A stretch of DNA of 64,000 nt from Dechloromonas denitrificans (GCF_020510685.1 NZ_CP075185.1:3038001-3102000); one strand, 5' to 3'. Shown: positions 23,658 to 30,469, numbered from the stretch's first letter. The notes: a model not told the origin generated them from the sequence alone. Made by a program: numbers and translations.

Positions 23658-24074
23658 ATGACAAGCACCCAATCAGACTTTCATCATTCTCTTGACCGCC
23701 TAATCGCCACTAATCGAAAGAAACAGAGAGAACAGTTCCAGTATCGGAACATTTACTCGCCGACCGACTTCGCTCGAGCCTTTTGTACTGTTTCGTGCGA
23801 TGCCGGCAGGATGACCGGCAAAACGGAGTTCATCCGTCGAAATTCTACGGATCGGGACGCAATCATCACATTGAACGAAGACGGTCTGTCCGCTAAATTC
23901 GCCGATTGCCGCGCCAAGATAGCAACAGCAAGGACGTTCCACCGCTTGGCAATGCAGGCGTTTCTGACAGTCTATGTCGACGATGCTTCCTATGTCTTCC
24001 AAGTCGCCGATCGAGATGAACTAATTGCCCTGTTCGCTAAAGGGTATAAAACCACATTTGTTTTTCTGGGCTGA
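23658..24074 (+). CDS. Minimal P-loop ATPase-like protein inserted between T and U
   Basis: 138 residues. Walker A AGRMTGKT lies at residues 49-56 and a Walker B-like LTVYVDD at 103-109. The protein ends in a strand TTFVFLG that looks like a sensor-1 position. YSPTDFARAFCTVSCD just before Walker A recalls phage ATPases with GRQTGKT. It lacks any lid or accessory domain. Base composition is AT-richer than T and U, and P2 has no gene at this position, so it is a probable moron. DNA or nucleotide-dependent activity is inferred only from the motifs. Confidence 0.65.
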   Translation: MTSTQSDFHHSLDRLIATNRKKQREQFQYRNIYSPTDFARAFCTVSCDAGRMTGKTEFIRRNSTDRDAIITLNEDGLSAKFADCRAKIATARTFHRLAMQAFLTVYVDDASYVFQVADRDELIALFAKGYKTTFVFLG

Positions 24075-24076
24075 CG

Positions 24077-24535
24077 ATGTACGGCATCCCCCAGATCCAC
24101 ATGCTGATGGCCCTCGGCCTCTACGTCTTCGGCATGCAGACCCTGCCCTACCAGCAGCTGCAGCGCCAGATATCATGGCGTCACCCATCGAGCAGCCGGG
24201 TCAATGCCCGGCCGGCGCGCCAGTTTGTCGGCAAGGGCGACGAAATCATCACGCTGTCCGGCGTTCTCTACCCGGAAATCACCGGCGGCCGCATCAGCCT
24301 GGCCGCGCTGGAAGCGATGGCAGACGAAGGCATGGCCTGGCCGCTGATCGAGGGAACCGGCTGGCACTACGGCCTGTTCGTCGTCGAAGAACTGGCCACC
24401 ACGTCGACCGCGCTGTTCCCCGATGGCGCCGCCCGCAAGATCGAGTTTTCCATCAAGCTGGCTCGCACCGACGACGAACCGAGCCTGCTCGGCACGGTCG
24501 GCAACGATCTGCTGACGCTGCTCGATCTCAAATGA
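24077..24535 (+). CDS. U: Tail protein U (P2 gpU)
   Basis: 152 residues (P2 gpU 159). Family pattern: LGLYVFGMQTLPYQQLQRQI at the start, FVGKGDEIITLSGVLYPEI, and HYGLFVVEELATTSTALFP. It is essential for tail completion. The stop overlaps the D start (ATGA). Confidence 0.94.
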   Translation: MYGIPQIHMLMALGLYVFGMQTLPYQQLQRQISWRHPSSSRVNARPARQFVGKGDEIITLSGVLYPEITGGRISLAALEAMADEGMAWPLIEGTGWHYGLFVVEELATTSTALFPDGAARKIEFSIKLARTDDEPSLLGTVGNDLLTLLDLK

Positions 24536-25878
24536 GCGATACCGCCCGGTCCGAACCGCATCCGCGCGTCGTCGTGCAGATCGTCGTCGACGGCGTCAGC
24601 CTGTCCAGCATCGTCCGCGAACGCCTGATCAATCTCACTCACACCGATAACCGCGGCTTCGAGGCCGACACCATCGAGCTGGATCTCGACGACTCGGACG
24701 GCGCGCTCGACCTGCCGCCGCGGGGTGCCGTACTCGAGCTCGCCTTCGGCTGGGCCGCTAGCGGGCTGGTCAGCAAGGGCCGCTTCACCGTCGCTGAGGT
24801 CGCGCACAACGGCACGCCGGACGTGCTCAGCTTGCGCGCCAACGCCGCCGACCTGGGCGCCGGGCTGACCACTCAGCGCGAGCGCTCATGGCACGCCACG
24901 ACGGTCGGCGCCATCGTCCGCACCATCGCCGACGAAAACGGCCTGATCCCGCTACTCGGCGGCAATCTCGCCGGCCAGGCCATCGACCATCTTGACCAGA
25001 CCAACGAATCGGCCGCCAACCTTCTCACCCGCATGGCGCAGCGCTTCGACGCCATCGCCACCGTCAAGGACGGGCGGCTGCTCTTCATCCCGGCCGGCGG
25101 CGGCGTCAGCGCCAGCGGCAAGCCCATCCCGGCCGTCACCATCGTCCGCCAGTCCGGCGACCGCCACCAGTTCCTGATCAGCGATCGCACCACCTACCAG
25201 GCGGTGCGCGCCACCTACAACGATGTCAATCAGGCAGTCAAAGGCGAAGTGCTGTGGGGCGACACCGAGGACAGCGCCGAACGCGGCACCCGGCCGGCGC
25301 CGGCGGCAACCCCGATCAGCGGCCAATACAAACCGCTGACCACTACATTCACCACCCGCCCCAAGGCGCTGCGCGCCGCCCGGCTGGAATGGAAGCGCCT
25401 GAAGGCCAACAAGGCCGCCCGCGCCGCCTACGTCGGCGTCAAGGCCAAATACAGCGACCGCAACCTCGGCGCCTCGGGCGAAGTCACCTACGGTCAGGCG
25501 GACGAAAACAAGAAAATCGCCGCCGCCCAGCACCAGGCGGATCGCGACGCGGCCAAGATCGGCAGCAATAACGCATTCGAGCGCAGCGCTGAAAACGTCA
25601 AGACCCTGCGCCATGTCTATGCCAACCGGACCAATGCCATCCGCGCCGCCCGGGCCGAGTGGCGCCGCCTGCAACGCGGCATGGCTACCTTCAATATCGC
25701 GCTGGCCAAGGGCGACCCGACCCTGTACCCGGAAACCCCAGCCACCGTCAGCGGCTGGAAGCCGCAGATCGACAGCACCGACTGGCTGATCATCAAGGTC
25801 ACCAACACCATCGGCGCCGACGGCGGCTACACCCAGCGGCTGGACTTCGAGATCAAGGCGACGGAGATAGCTGATTAA
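24532..25878 (+). CDS. D: Tail/late protein D (P2 gpD) with internal duplication
   Basis: 448 residues from ATG 24532 (P2 gpD 387). Typical elements: LINLTHTDNRGFEADTIELD, LPPRGAVLELAFGW and ESAANLLTRMAQRFDAIATV, with SDWLIIKVTNTIGADGGYTQ at the end. The extra length comes from a duplicated segment: PKALRAARLEWKRLKAN (near residue 278) and TNAIRAARAEWRRLQRG (near 367), separated by a linker with YSDRNLGASGEVTYG. It forms the gp27-like hub above the spike. It is the last late gene; P2 ogr does not follow here. Confidence 0.92.
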   Translation: MSDTARSEPHPRVVVQIVVDGVSLSSIVRERLINLTHTDNRGFEADTIELDLDDSDGALDLPPRGAVLELAFGWAASGLVSKGRFTVAEVAHNGTPDVLSLRANAADLGAGLTTQRERSWHATTVGAIVRTIADENGLIPLLGGNLAGQAIDHLDQTNESAANLLTRMAQRFDAIATVKDGRLLFIPAGGGVSASGKPIPAVTIVRQSGDRHQFLISDRTTYQAVRATYNDVNQAVKGEVLWGDTEDSAERGTRPAPAATPISGQYKPLTTTFTTRPKALRAARLEWKRLKANKAARAAYVGVKAKYSDRNLGASGEVTYGQADENKKIAAAQHQADRDAAKIGSNNAFERSAENVKTLRHVYANRTNAIRAARAEWRRLQRGMATFNIALAKGDPTLYPETPATVSGWKPQIDSTDWLIIKVTNTIGADGGYTQRLDFEIKATEIAD

Positions 25879-25929
25879 CTACACACCAATACACAAAAGT
25901 GTTTACAAGTGTGTAGCTGTGTGTATAAT
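25879..25929 (+). promoter_or_regulatory. hicA promoter and probable operator
   Basis: TTTACA (25902-25907), 16 bases, TATAAT (25924-25929) make a strong sigma-70 promoter. CTACACAC (25879-25886) and GTGTGTAG (25909-25916) form an inverted repeat that overlaps the spacer, likely the site of autorepression by the HicB ribbon-helix-helix domain. Confidence 0.72.
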
Positions 25930-25956
25930 TGGCCGTGGCATCTAGAAAGGCTAAAT

Positions 25957-26139
25957 ATGAACTCACAAAAGCTGATCCGGATGCTGGAAGACGATGGCTG
26001 GAGACAAGCGCGTGTAGCAGGTAGTCACCATCACTTCAAACACCCGACAAAGCCGGGCCTTGTGACGGTTCCACACCCGAAGAAGGACTTGCCTGTTGGA
26101 ACTGTGAACAGCATCCTGAAACAGGCCGGGCTCAAATGA
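25957..26139 (+). CDS. hicA: HicA family toxin (mRNA interferase)
   Basis: 60 residues from ATG 25957. The HicA fold is clear: KLIRMLEDDGWRQARVAGSH, HHFKHPTKPGLVTVPHPKKD and VNSILKQAGL. The catalytic histidine lies in GSHHH. HicA cleaves mRNA/tmRNA and is neutralised by HicB. It is AT-richer than the late genes. The stop codon lies inside a hairpin terminator, so hicB is not simply co-translated. Confidence 0.92.
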   Translation: MNSQKLIRMLEDDGWRQARVAGSHHHFKHPTKPGLVTVPHPKKDLPVGTVNSILKQAGLK

Positions 26140-26151
26140 GCCCGGCTTTTT
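26125..26151 (+). terminator. Intrinsic terminator overlapping the hicA stop codon
   Basis: GCCGGGCTCA (26125-26134) pairs with TGAGCCCGGC (26137-26146) and is followed by TTTTT. The TGA of hicA is part of the stem, so a ribosome finishing hicA could melt it and couple translation to read-through into hicB. Confidence 0.8.
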
Positions 26152-26225
26152 CAGCAGCTGATATAGCTTTTGGAAGTACTTTTTATGGTCGTAACTTTTC
26201 TAACGGAAACAACTAGGAGATGAAC

Positions 26226-26624
26226 ATGGAATTTCCCATCGCAATCCATAAGGATGATGGGAGCGTCTACGGTGTAACTGTTCCGGACATTCCGGGCTGC
26301 CATTCATGGGGCGATTCCATCAACGAAGCAATTCGCAATGCGAAAGATGCAATCTATAGCCACATCGAGACCCTGCTTGAATTAGGTGAACAAGCGGACT
26401 TCTCGGCATCAACGATTGATGACCTGACCGGTAAGGAAGATTTCGTTGGGGCAATCTGGGCTTTGGTCGAAGTGGATTTTTCAGAACTCGACCCTAAGCC
26501 TGAGCGCGTCAACATCAGCCTTCCGCGGTTTGTTCTTCGTCGGATTGATGAGTACACAAAAGCTCACCATGAAACCCGAAGTGGTTTCCTGGCAAGGGCA
26601 GCAATGCATGCACTAGCAAGCTAA
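26226..26624 (+). CDS. hicB: HicB family antitoxin with RHH domain
   Basis: 132 residues from ATG 26226, chosen because AGGAG lies seven bases upstream; an ATG at 26220 would be too close. Residues 1-70 are the HicB partial RNase H-like fold (MEFPIAIHKDDGSVYGVTVP, DIPGCHSWGDSINEAI). Residues about 95-132 form a ribbon-helix-helix (RVNISLPRFVLRRIDEYTKA, TRSGFLARAA). It inhibits HicA and should repress the promoter at 25902. Confidence 0.92.
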   Translation: MEFPIAIHKDDGSVYGVTVPDIPGCHSWGDSINEAIRNAKDAIYSHIETLLELGEQADFSASTIDDLTGKEDFVGAIWALVEVDFSELDPKPERVNISLPRFVLRRIDEYTKAHHETRSGFLARAAMHALAS

Positions 26625-26647
26625 TAGAGGTGATGAGAGAAAACCCA

Positions 26648-26673
26648 GGCCCGCCACTCGGCGGGCCTTTTTT
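26648..26673 (+). terminator. Intrinsic terminator after hicB
   Basis: GGCCCGCC and GGCGGGCC form an eight-pair stem with loop ACTC, followed by six T (26668-26673). Confidence 0.88.
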
Positions 26674-26710
26674 ATGCCCAGAAACCCTGAGTAACTCTGT
26701 GGATAAGACG

Positions 26711-26744
26711 AAAAAAAGCCCGGCGATCAAGACGATGCCGGGCT
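26711..26744 (-). terminator. Intrinsic terminator of the leftward mnt-like operon
   Basis: AGCCCGGC (26717-26724) pairs with GCCGGGCT (26737-26744). Read leftward it is followed by seven U. It lies just past the stop of the gene at 26760-27128. Confidence 0.83.
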
Positions 26745-26759
26745 GATTGTTTTTTGGGC

Positions 26760-27128
26760 TCAAGTCTCTGATCGAGCCTGGCGCTTCATGCTCCAAGTAT
26801 CGATGGTCGTTGCAAGCGGAACCGTCTGTCGCATGAACTCAAGAAGGTCTGGCAAGTCTCGGATTGCTACCGTCTCGACTGAGTCACCAATATCAATGCA
26901 GGCTAAGTATTTGTATTCCAAACCAGAGCGCCCTTCCGGGAATCTTTCACGGGTGTAGATCCGCACACCGAAATCGACACCATCATCATTGCCAACTCGT
27001 ACTGTTGGGAAATCGGAGAAACCGGCCAAGCTACGTTCTTCAGGACAATTATCGGTCCCTTCATTTCGAAGGAAATCCGTGATCATCAGCCACCCGTTGT
27101 TGGACGAAAATTCGTGAATTAGATACAT
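26760..27128 (-). CDS. Hypothetical protein in the leftward repressor operon
   Basis: 122 residues. It begins MYLIHEFSSNNGWLMITDFL and contains VRVGNDDGVDFGVRIYTRER and YLACIDIGDSVETVAIRDLP. It is acidic and soluble, with no domain known to me. It starts eight bases after the Mnt-like gene, so the two are one leftward operon closed by the terminator at 26711. In P22 the equivalent place downstream of mnt holds genes expressed in the lysogen (sieA region), so expression in the lysogen is likely. Confidence 0.65.
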   Translation of the reverse strand: MYLIHEFSSNNGWLMITDFLRNEGTDNCPEERSLAGFSDFPTVRVGNDDGVDFGVRIYTRERFPEGRSGLEYKYLACIDIGDSVETVAIRDLPDLLEFMRQTVPLATTIDTWSMKRQARSET

Positions 27129-27136
27129 GCCACCTC

Positions 27137-27544
27137 CTATGGTTTCTGTAGATCGTCTTTGGTCCCCACCAACACGCCAGGGGGAAGTTGTCCGACGATC
27201 ACTGGCGGGCCGTTCGGATCGTCGCTGAATAGGGTGTTGTCCGTCACCTTCTGTGCGTGTCGGACGATCGTCTCGAACATCTGGCGCTCAGGATCACTCA
27301 GGCGTGACTTATCGATGGTCGCGTAAAGAACGCAGATCAGCATCGACTGCATCGCCATCGCTTCAAGCAGATCGCCGCGCAGTCCAAGCTTTTCGGCCTG
27401 GAAGCTACTCTCCAGTCGAGCGATGATTTCGGCGTTCATCGAACGATTTAGCTTCGCGGCAGAATTCTGCACCGCGGCGTGTAGATCGCGCGGCAAGCGA
27501 AGCGCCGTCTTAATGAAGTCGTCTTGGTTTGATAGCTGGGCCAT
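27137..27544 (-). CDS. Mnt/Arc-like ribbon-helix-helix repressor
   Basis: 135 residues. The N-terminal RHH is plain: FIKTALRLPRDLHAAVQNSA then LNRSMNAEIIARLESSF, matching the P22 Mnt pattern NGRSMNSELL. The remaining 85 residues are longer than Mnt and helical (MAMQSMLICVLYATIDKSRL), probably for oligomerisation. It is divergent from the small Arc-like gene with a palindromic operator between. It probably keeps the antirepressor silent in the lysogen. Confidence 0.82.
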   Translation of the reverse strand: MAQLSNQDDFIKTALRLPRDLHAAVQNSAAKLNRSMNAEIIARLESSFQAEKLGLRGDLLEAMAMQSMLICVLYATIDKSRLSDPERQMFETIVRHAQKVTDNTLFSDDPNGPPVIVGQLPPGVLVGTKDDLQKP

Positions 27545-27600
27545 TAGCGCATTCTATACATTGCCTCCATCGTGGTGTTGACTTCATAAACCTATGACTC

Positions 27601-27632
27601 TACAGTGAAGGCACTGCCTTTACTGTAAAGGC
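27601..27632. promoter_or_regulatory. Palindromic operator for Arc/Mnt-like repressors
   Basis: 27601-27627 is a 27-base near-perfect palindrome (TACAGTGAAGGCA, c, TGCCTTTACTGTA). A second perfect palindrome overlaps it (GCCTTTAC, t, GTAAAGGC, 27616-27632). TTGACT at 27577-27582 with TACAGT 17 bases on gives a plausible promoter for the rightward genes whose -10 is inside the operator. Confidence 0.75.
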
Positions 27633-27649
27633 ACAACAGGAGGGCACAA

Positions 27650-27826
27650 ATGCCAACTATTAAACCCGACACGGTCAATTTCACCCTTCGTCTAAACGGC
27701 GATCTAAGGGATTGGATTGCTCACCGCGCAGTGGACAATCACCGAAGCATTAACGCCGAAATTCTCGTGCGCCTTGACGAATCGCGCCGCCTTGAAGAGC
27801 AGAAGAAGGAGCCCAACCATGACTAG
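27650..27826 (+). CDS. Arc-like ribbon-helix-helix repressor
   Basis: 58 residues, ATG 27650 with AGGAGG eight bases upstream. The sequence has VNFTLRLNGDLRDWIAHRAV and NHRSINAEILVRLDESRR, which aligns with P22 Arc (FNLRWPREVLDLVRKVA, GRSVNSEIYQRV). The gene is first in a two-gene rightward operon, and its last codons overlap the start of the BRO-N gene (ATG 27819), exactly the arc-ant arrangement of P22. Confidence 0.82.
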   Translation: MPTIKPDTVNFTLRLNGDLRDWIAHRAVDNHRSINAEILVRLDESRRLEEQKKEPNHD

Positions 27827-28361
27827 CGCCAACGTTCTCGTTTTCGAAAATACCGAGCTTGACGTGGTGGATATCCACCAAGTTCCGTGGCTAAGGGGCT
27901 TGCAAGTTGCAAGTGCCCTTGGGTACAAAAACCCTTCAGCGGATATTCAGAATTTGTACGACCGTAACGCCGACGAATTCACCGACGACATGACGCAAGT
28001 CATTGACCTGCCGACGGCCGGCGGCATTCAGCCGGTGAGGATTTTCTCGCCGCGGGGATGCTACCTGCTCGGCATGCTCGCCCGTACCGAAAAGGCGAAG
28101 GCTTTCCGGGCCTGGGCGCTGGATGTGCTGGAAGGTCGGATCGCGCCACTCGATGTTCGCCCGATGACGGTTCCGCAGCGCTTCTCGGCAATAAAGCTGT
28201 ACCAGAGCACCCTTCGCAACCTCAAGAACGAAACCGAGGCTGGCATGCGCAATGCGCTATACCCGCAGGCCCGCCAGTTGGCCCGCATGCTCGGCGTCCC
28301 ATGTCCGCCACTTGAGAGCATCGGGCGAACCATTCAGCAGCCCGATCTTCCTGGCGTATAG
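27819..28361 (+). CDS. BRO-N domain antirepressor (Ant-like)
   Basis: 180 residues from ATG 27819. BRO-N features: VLVFENTELDVVDIHQVPWL, VASALGYKNPSADIQNLYD, IFSPRGCYLLGMLARTEKAK and FRAWALDVLEG. The C-terminal 70 residues differ from P22 Ant (VPQRFSAIKLYQSTLRNLKN). Antirepressors of this type bind and inactivate phage repressors, so the target may be the HTH repressor at 28925. The start overlaps the Arc-like gene by eight bases. Confidence 0.82.
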   Translation: MTSANVLVFENTELDVVDIHQVPWLRGLQVASALGYKNPSADIQNLYDRNADEFTDDMTQVIDLPTAGGIQPVRIFSPRGCYLLGMLARTEKAKAFRAWALDVLEGRIAPLDVRPMTVPQRFSAIKLYQSTLRNLKNETEAGMRNALYPQARQLARMLGVPCPPLESIGRTIQQPDLPGV

Positions 28362-28460
28362 CAAAGCGATGGGCTGCCGGCGCTGAAATGACCTGCCTTT
28401 TTGTCGATTTTAACCACGCGATTTTCTGAACGCTGGCAAATATGATGTTCGTCAGCAGCC

Positions 28461-28500
28461 CAAAAAGAAAGGCCTCAAGGCGCGCTAACACCTTGAGGCC
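28461..28500 (-). terminator. Intrinsic terminator, leftward (end of repressor transcript)
   Basis: GGCCTCAAGG (28471-28480) pairs perfectly with CCTTGAGGCC (28491-28500). Read leftward it is followed by TTTCTTTTT. It would end the transcript of the repressor at 28925 after an antisense run through the two small genes between. Confidence 0.7.
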
Positions 28501-28539
28501 ATTGTCGGAAACCCACCCTACGAAAAGTGAGGAATCAAC

Positions 28540-28707
28540 GTGTTGAATCATAGCACCACCCAGCGCTTCACTGCCAAAGTCCGTCAGAACGGCCGAACCA
28601 GCTATCTGCCGGTCATCGCAAAAACATCGATTAGTGCCTTGGTCACCGCACTCCATGACATTGATATTTCCGTTCCATTTTCAATTTGCATAAGGAGCGC
28701 ACGATGA
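28540..28707 (+). CDS. Small conserved-looking phage protein
   Basis: 55 residues, GTG start at 28540 with GTGAGGA six to eleven bases upstream. Reads VLNHSTTQRFTAKVRQNGRT, SYLPVIAKTSISALVTALHD and ends SICIRSAR. It stops inside the ATG of the next gene (ATGA), which supports it as a real gene. The segment KVRQNGRTSYLPVIAKTS looks like a small beta-alpha fold. Function is unknown. Confidence 0.55.
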   Translation: MLNHSTTQRFTAKVRQNGRTSYLPVIAKTSISALVTALHDIDISVPFSICIRSAR

Positions 28708-28928
28708 ACGATAGCCGACTGGTCAAACTGGACCGCATTCTCAACGACGCCCGCATGGCGGCCGATGACATCGCCGGCACACTGGAAAATCTCGCCGTCT
28801 TGTACGCCGAGTTGTCCGTCGCAAGACACGGCGGGGGTGGAGAGGAAAAGCGGATGGCGGCGACCTTCTCGACCATCCACGCCCAGGCTGTCCGGGTAGT
28901 TAACCTGCTCGACGAAATCCTCGGCTAG
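28704..28928 (+). CDS. Hypothetical small helical protein
   Basis: 74 residues, ATG 28704 after AAGGAG. Helical throughout: KLDRILNDARMAADDIAGTL, ENLAVLYAELSVARHG and IHAQAVRVVNLLDEIL. Its end overlaps the convergent repressor gene by four bases, so both are tightly packed. It lies upstream of the switch on the lysogeny side. No function is recognised. Confidence 0.6.
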   Translation: MNDSRLVKLDRILNDARMAADDIAGTLENLAVLYAELSVARHGGGGEEKRMAATFSTIHAQAVRVVNLLDEILG

Positions 28929-29284
28929 CTGCCGAGCCTGCGGGCCAGGGCACCGATGATCTCGGCTTCCTCCTGGTCCAGCTCGGCCGCAACGATGGTG
29001 TCTACCAGCGCCAGGACATGCTGGGCATGCGCCTTGACCGTCTGTTCATGCAAGGCAGTACGCCGCCCGGTCATCAGGTAGCAGAGGTCTGCACCTTTCT
29101 CTCCAATCTTCATCAGCTCGGTAAGGCCGGGCTCGCTTCTACCTGTCTCGTAATGGTTGTAGGTTTTCCCGCTGATACCGATCTGATGGGCGAATTCCGT
29201 CTGGTTGGAGAACCCCAGCCGCTTTCTCTCCTCAATGAGTCGGGCACGAAAACTTACAATTTCGTCTATATGCGATGTTGACAT
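28925..29284 (-). CDS. HTH (XRE) lysogeny repressor (C/CI-like)
   Basis: 119 residues from ATG 29284. An XRE helix-turn-helix covers residues 8-62 (FRARLIEERKRLGFSNQTEF, AHQIGISGKTYNHYETGRSE). The C-terminal half is helical (HAQHVLALVDTIVAAELDQE) and has no peptidase catalytic residues, so induction probably does not go through RecA self-cleavage. This fits the presence of an antirepressor. It faces the early promoter; its start codon overlaps that promoter's -35. Confidence 0.82.
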   Translation of the reverse strand: MSTSHIDEIVSFRARLIEERKRLGFSNQTEFAHQIGISGKTYNHYETGRSEPGLTELMKIGEKGADLCYLMTGRRTALHEQTVKAHAQHVLALVDTIVAAELDQEEAEIIGALARRLGS

Positions 29285-29315
29285 GGACGTTTTCTTCCAT
29301 ACAATGTGTAACACT
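29278..29315 (+). promoter_or_regulatory. Early (lytic) promoter and repressor operator
   Basis: TTGACA (29278-29283), 16 bases, TACAAT (29300-29305), followed at once by GTGTAACACT (29306-29315), the same 10-mer as at 586-595. A repressor bound there would block transcription starting at about 29312. Confidence 0.7.
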
Positions 29316-29340
29316 AACTAATGAAGCACGAATCATCTAC

Positions 29341-29592
29341 ATGGAACCCACCAAGCGCAACCCCGACGGACTAAATAGCAAGAAGCCCATCGCGCTCCGT
29401 CTGATGCCGGACGAGCGGGAACAGGCGGAAACGGCCGCCCGGGCTTCCAACGTATCCATGTCCTTCCTGGCCCGCGAAGCCTTCCTCAAGGGCCTGCCGC
29501 TCGTCTTCCCCTCCTCTGCTGCTTCCCCCCTGGCGGCAGACTTTACCGGCGGGGAGGCATCCGCTTCCCCCGCCGCCTTTTCAAAAGAATAA
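29341..29592 (+). CDS. RHH-type small regulator, first gene of early operon (cox-like position)
   Basis: 83 residues from ATG 29341. The segment KPIALRLMPDEREQAETAAR then VSMSFLAREAFLKGLPL fits a ribbon-helix-helix. The tail is Ser/Pro/Ala-rich and probably disordered. It is divergent from the repressor, where P2 has cox, so it may repress the lysogenic promoter or act in excision. Confidence 0.62.
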   Translation: MEPTKRNPDGLNSKKPIALRLMPDEREQAETAARASNVSMSFLAREAFLKGLPLVFPSSAASPLAADFTGGEASASPAAFSKE

Positions 29593-29606
29593 GGGGAGCG
29601 GAGACC

Positions 29607-30197
29607 ATGGTCATGCAGCGCGCAACGCACCCCAGCCCGATAGCCATCGTCAGCGATCATGTTGAAGCCTGGCGCCGGGAAAACCGCTGGTCCCGCGAGA
29701 CGGTCGCCGACTTGATCGTCCAGGCCCATGGCCGCATCGGCGGCCCGATCTTCACCGGCATCACCTTCGAGCCGCCGACCGTCGATACCTTCGAGCGCAT
29801 GCGGGTCAATGCCGACCGCGTCTTCCGTTGGCTCGATGACCGCAGCAAAGACAAGAACCTCCTCCCCTTCAACTTCATCCTGTCCGTCCTCGCCGCCATT
29901 CCGGAAGACCGCCGCGTGCTGCTGGTCAACGACCTGCTGCAGCCGGTCTGCCTCGCCGTCACCACCGTCATTGACGGCGACATCGAGCCGACGCCGGAAG
30001 AAATCGCCGAGCACTTCCGGACAATCGTCACCCATACGGCCGACGCCACCGTTGCCACCTCGCAACTGCTCGACGGCGTCCATGGGGACGAAGCCGAACA
30101 TGCCGAGGCCAAGCTCAACCTGGCCGGCGCCGCCATCAAGCGGATGCGCGGCCTGATCTCGCGGATCATCAAGCGAAGGAAGTCGTCATGCGCCTGA
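29607..30197 (+). CDS. Conserved phage regulatory-type protein, function unknown
   Basis: 196 residues; GGGGAG lies eight bases before the ATG. It contains PIAIVSDHVEAWRRENRWSR, ETVADLIVQAHGRIGG, FERMRVNADRVFRWLDDRSK and NLLPFNFILSVLAAIP. The same layout occurs in proteins just after the repressor/cox pair in betaproteobacterial prophages (recognition from pattern, no name I can defend; CII-like or YdaT-like roles have been suggested for such positions). It overlaps ogr by ten bases. Confidence 0.62.
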   Translation: MVMQRATHPSPIAIVSDHVEAWRRENRWSRETVADLIVQAHGRIGGPIFTGITFEPPTVDTFERMRVNADRVFRWLDDRSKDKNLLPFNFILSVLAAIPEDRRVLLVNDLLQPVCLAVTTVIDGDIEPTPEEIAEHFRTIVTHTADATVATSQLLDGVHGDEAEHAEAKLNLAGAAIKRMRGLISRIIKRRKSSCA

Positions 30198-30469
30198 AAT
30201 GCCCTCACTGCGGCAGCGATGCCACCATCCGCAGCAGCCGCACCTTCTCGGAAATCACGCGGGAAGCGTCCGTCCAGTGCAACAACATTGAGTGCGCCCA
30301 CACCTGGGTCGCCCAGATCAGCGCCGTCCGCACTATCGCGCCGAGCATGACCCCCAACCCCAAGGTGTACATCCCCGTTTCGCCCCGGTCACCGGTCGCC
30401 AATAAGGCCGGGTCCGCGCAACTGGAGCTTGGCATGGACCACCCACCGCCCCGCCTGGCCACCGGCTGA
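30188..30469 (+). CDS. ogr: Ogr/Delta-type zinc-finger late transcription activator
   Basis: 93 residues (P2 Ogr 72). The zinc site is C5-x2-C8 and C31-x4-C36 (LKCPHCGSDATIRSSRTFSE, VQCNNIECAHTWVAQIS), as in Ogr/Delta. These proteins activate late promoters from a site near -55 and contact the RNA polymerase alpha subunit. Matching dyads are found at five late promoters in this prophage. Its place in the early operon (not after D) couples late expression to early transcription. Confidence 0.9.
   Translation: MRLKCPHCGSDATIRSSRTFSEITREASVQCNNIECAHTWVAQISAVRTIAPSMTPNPKVYIPVSPRSPVANKAGSAQLELGMDHPPPRLATG

Noticed and set aside
25957..26624. hicAB as a new toxin-antitoxin type
   Set aside because: Both proteins match the known HicA and HicB families; only the control layout is unusual.
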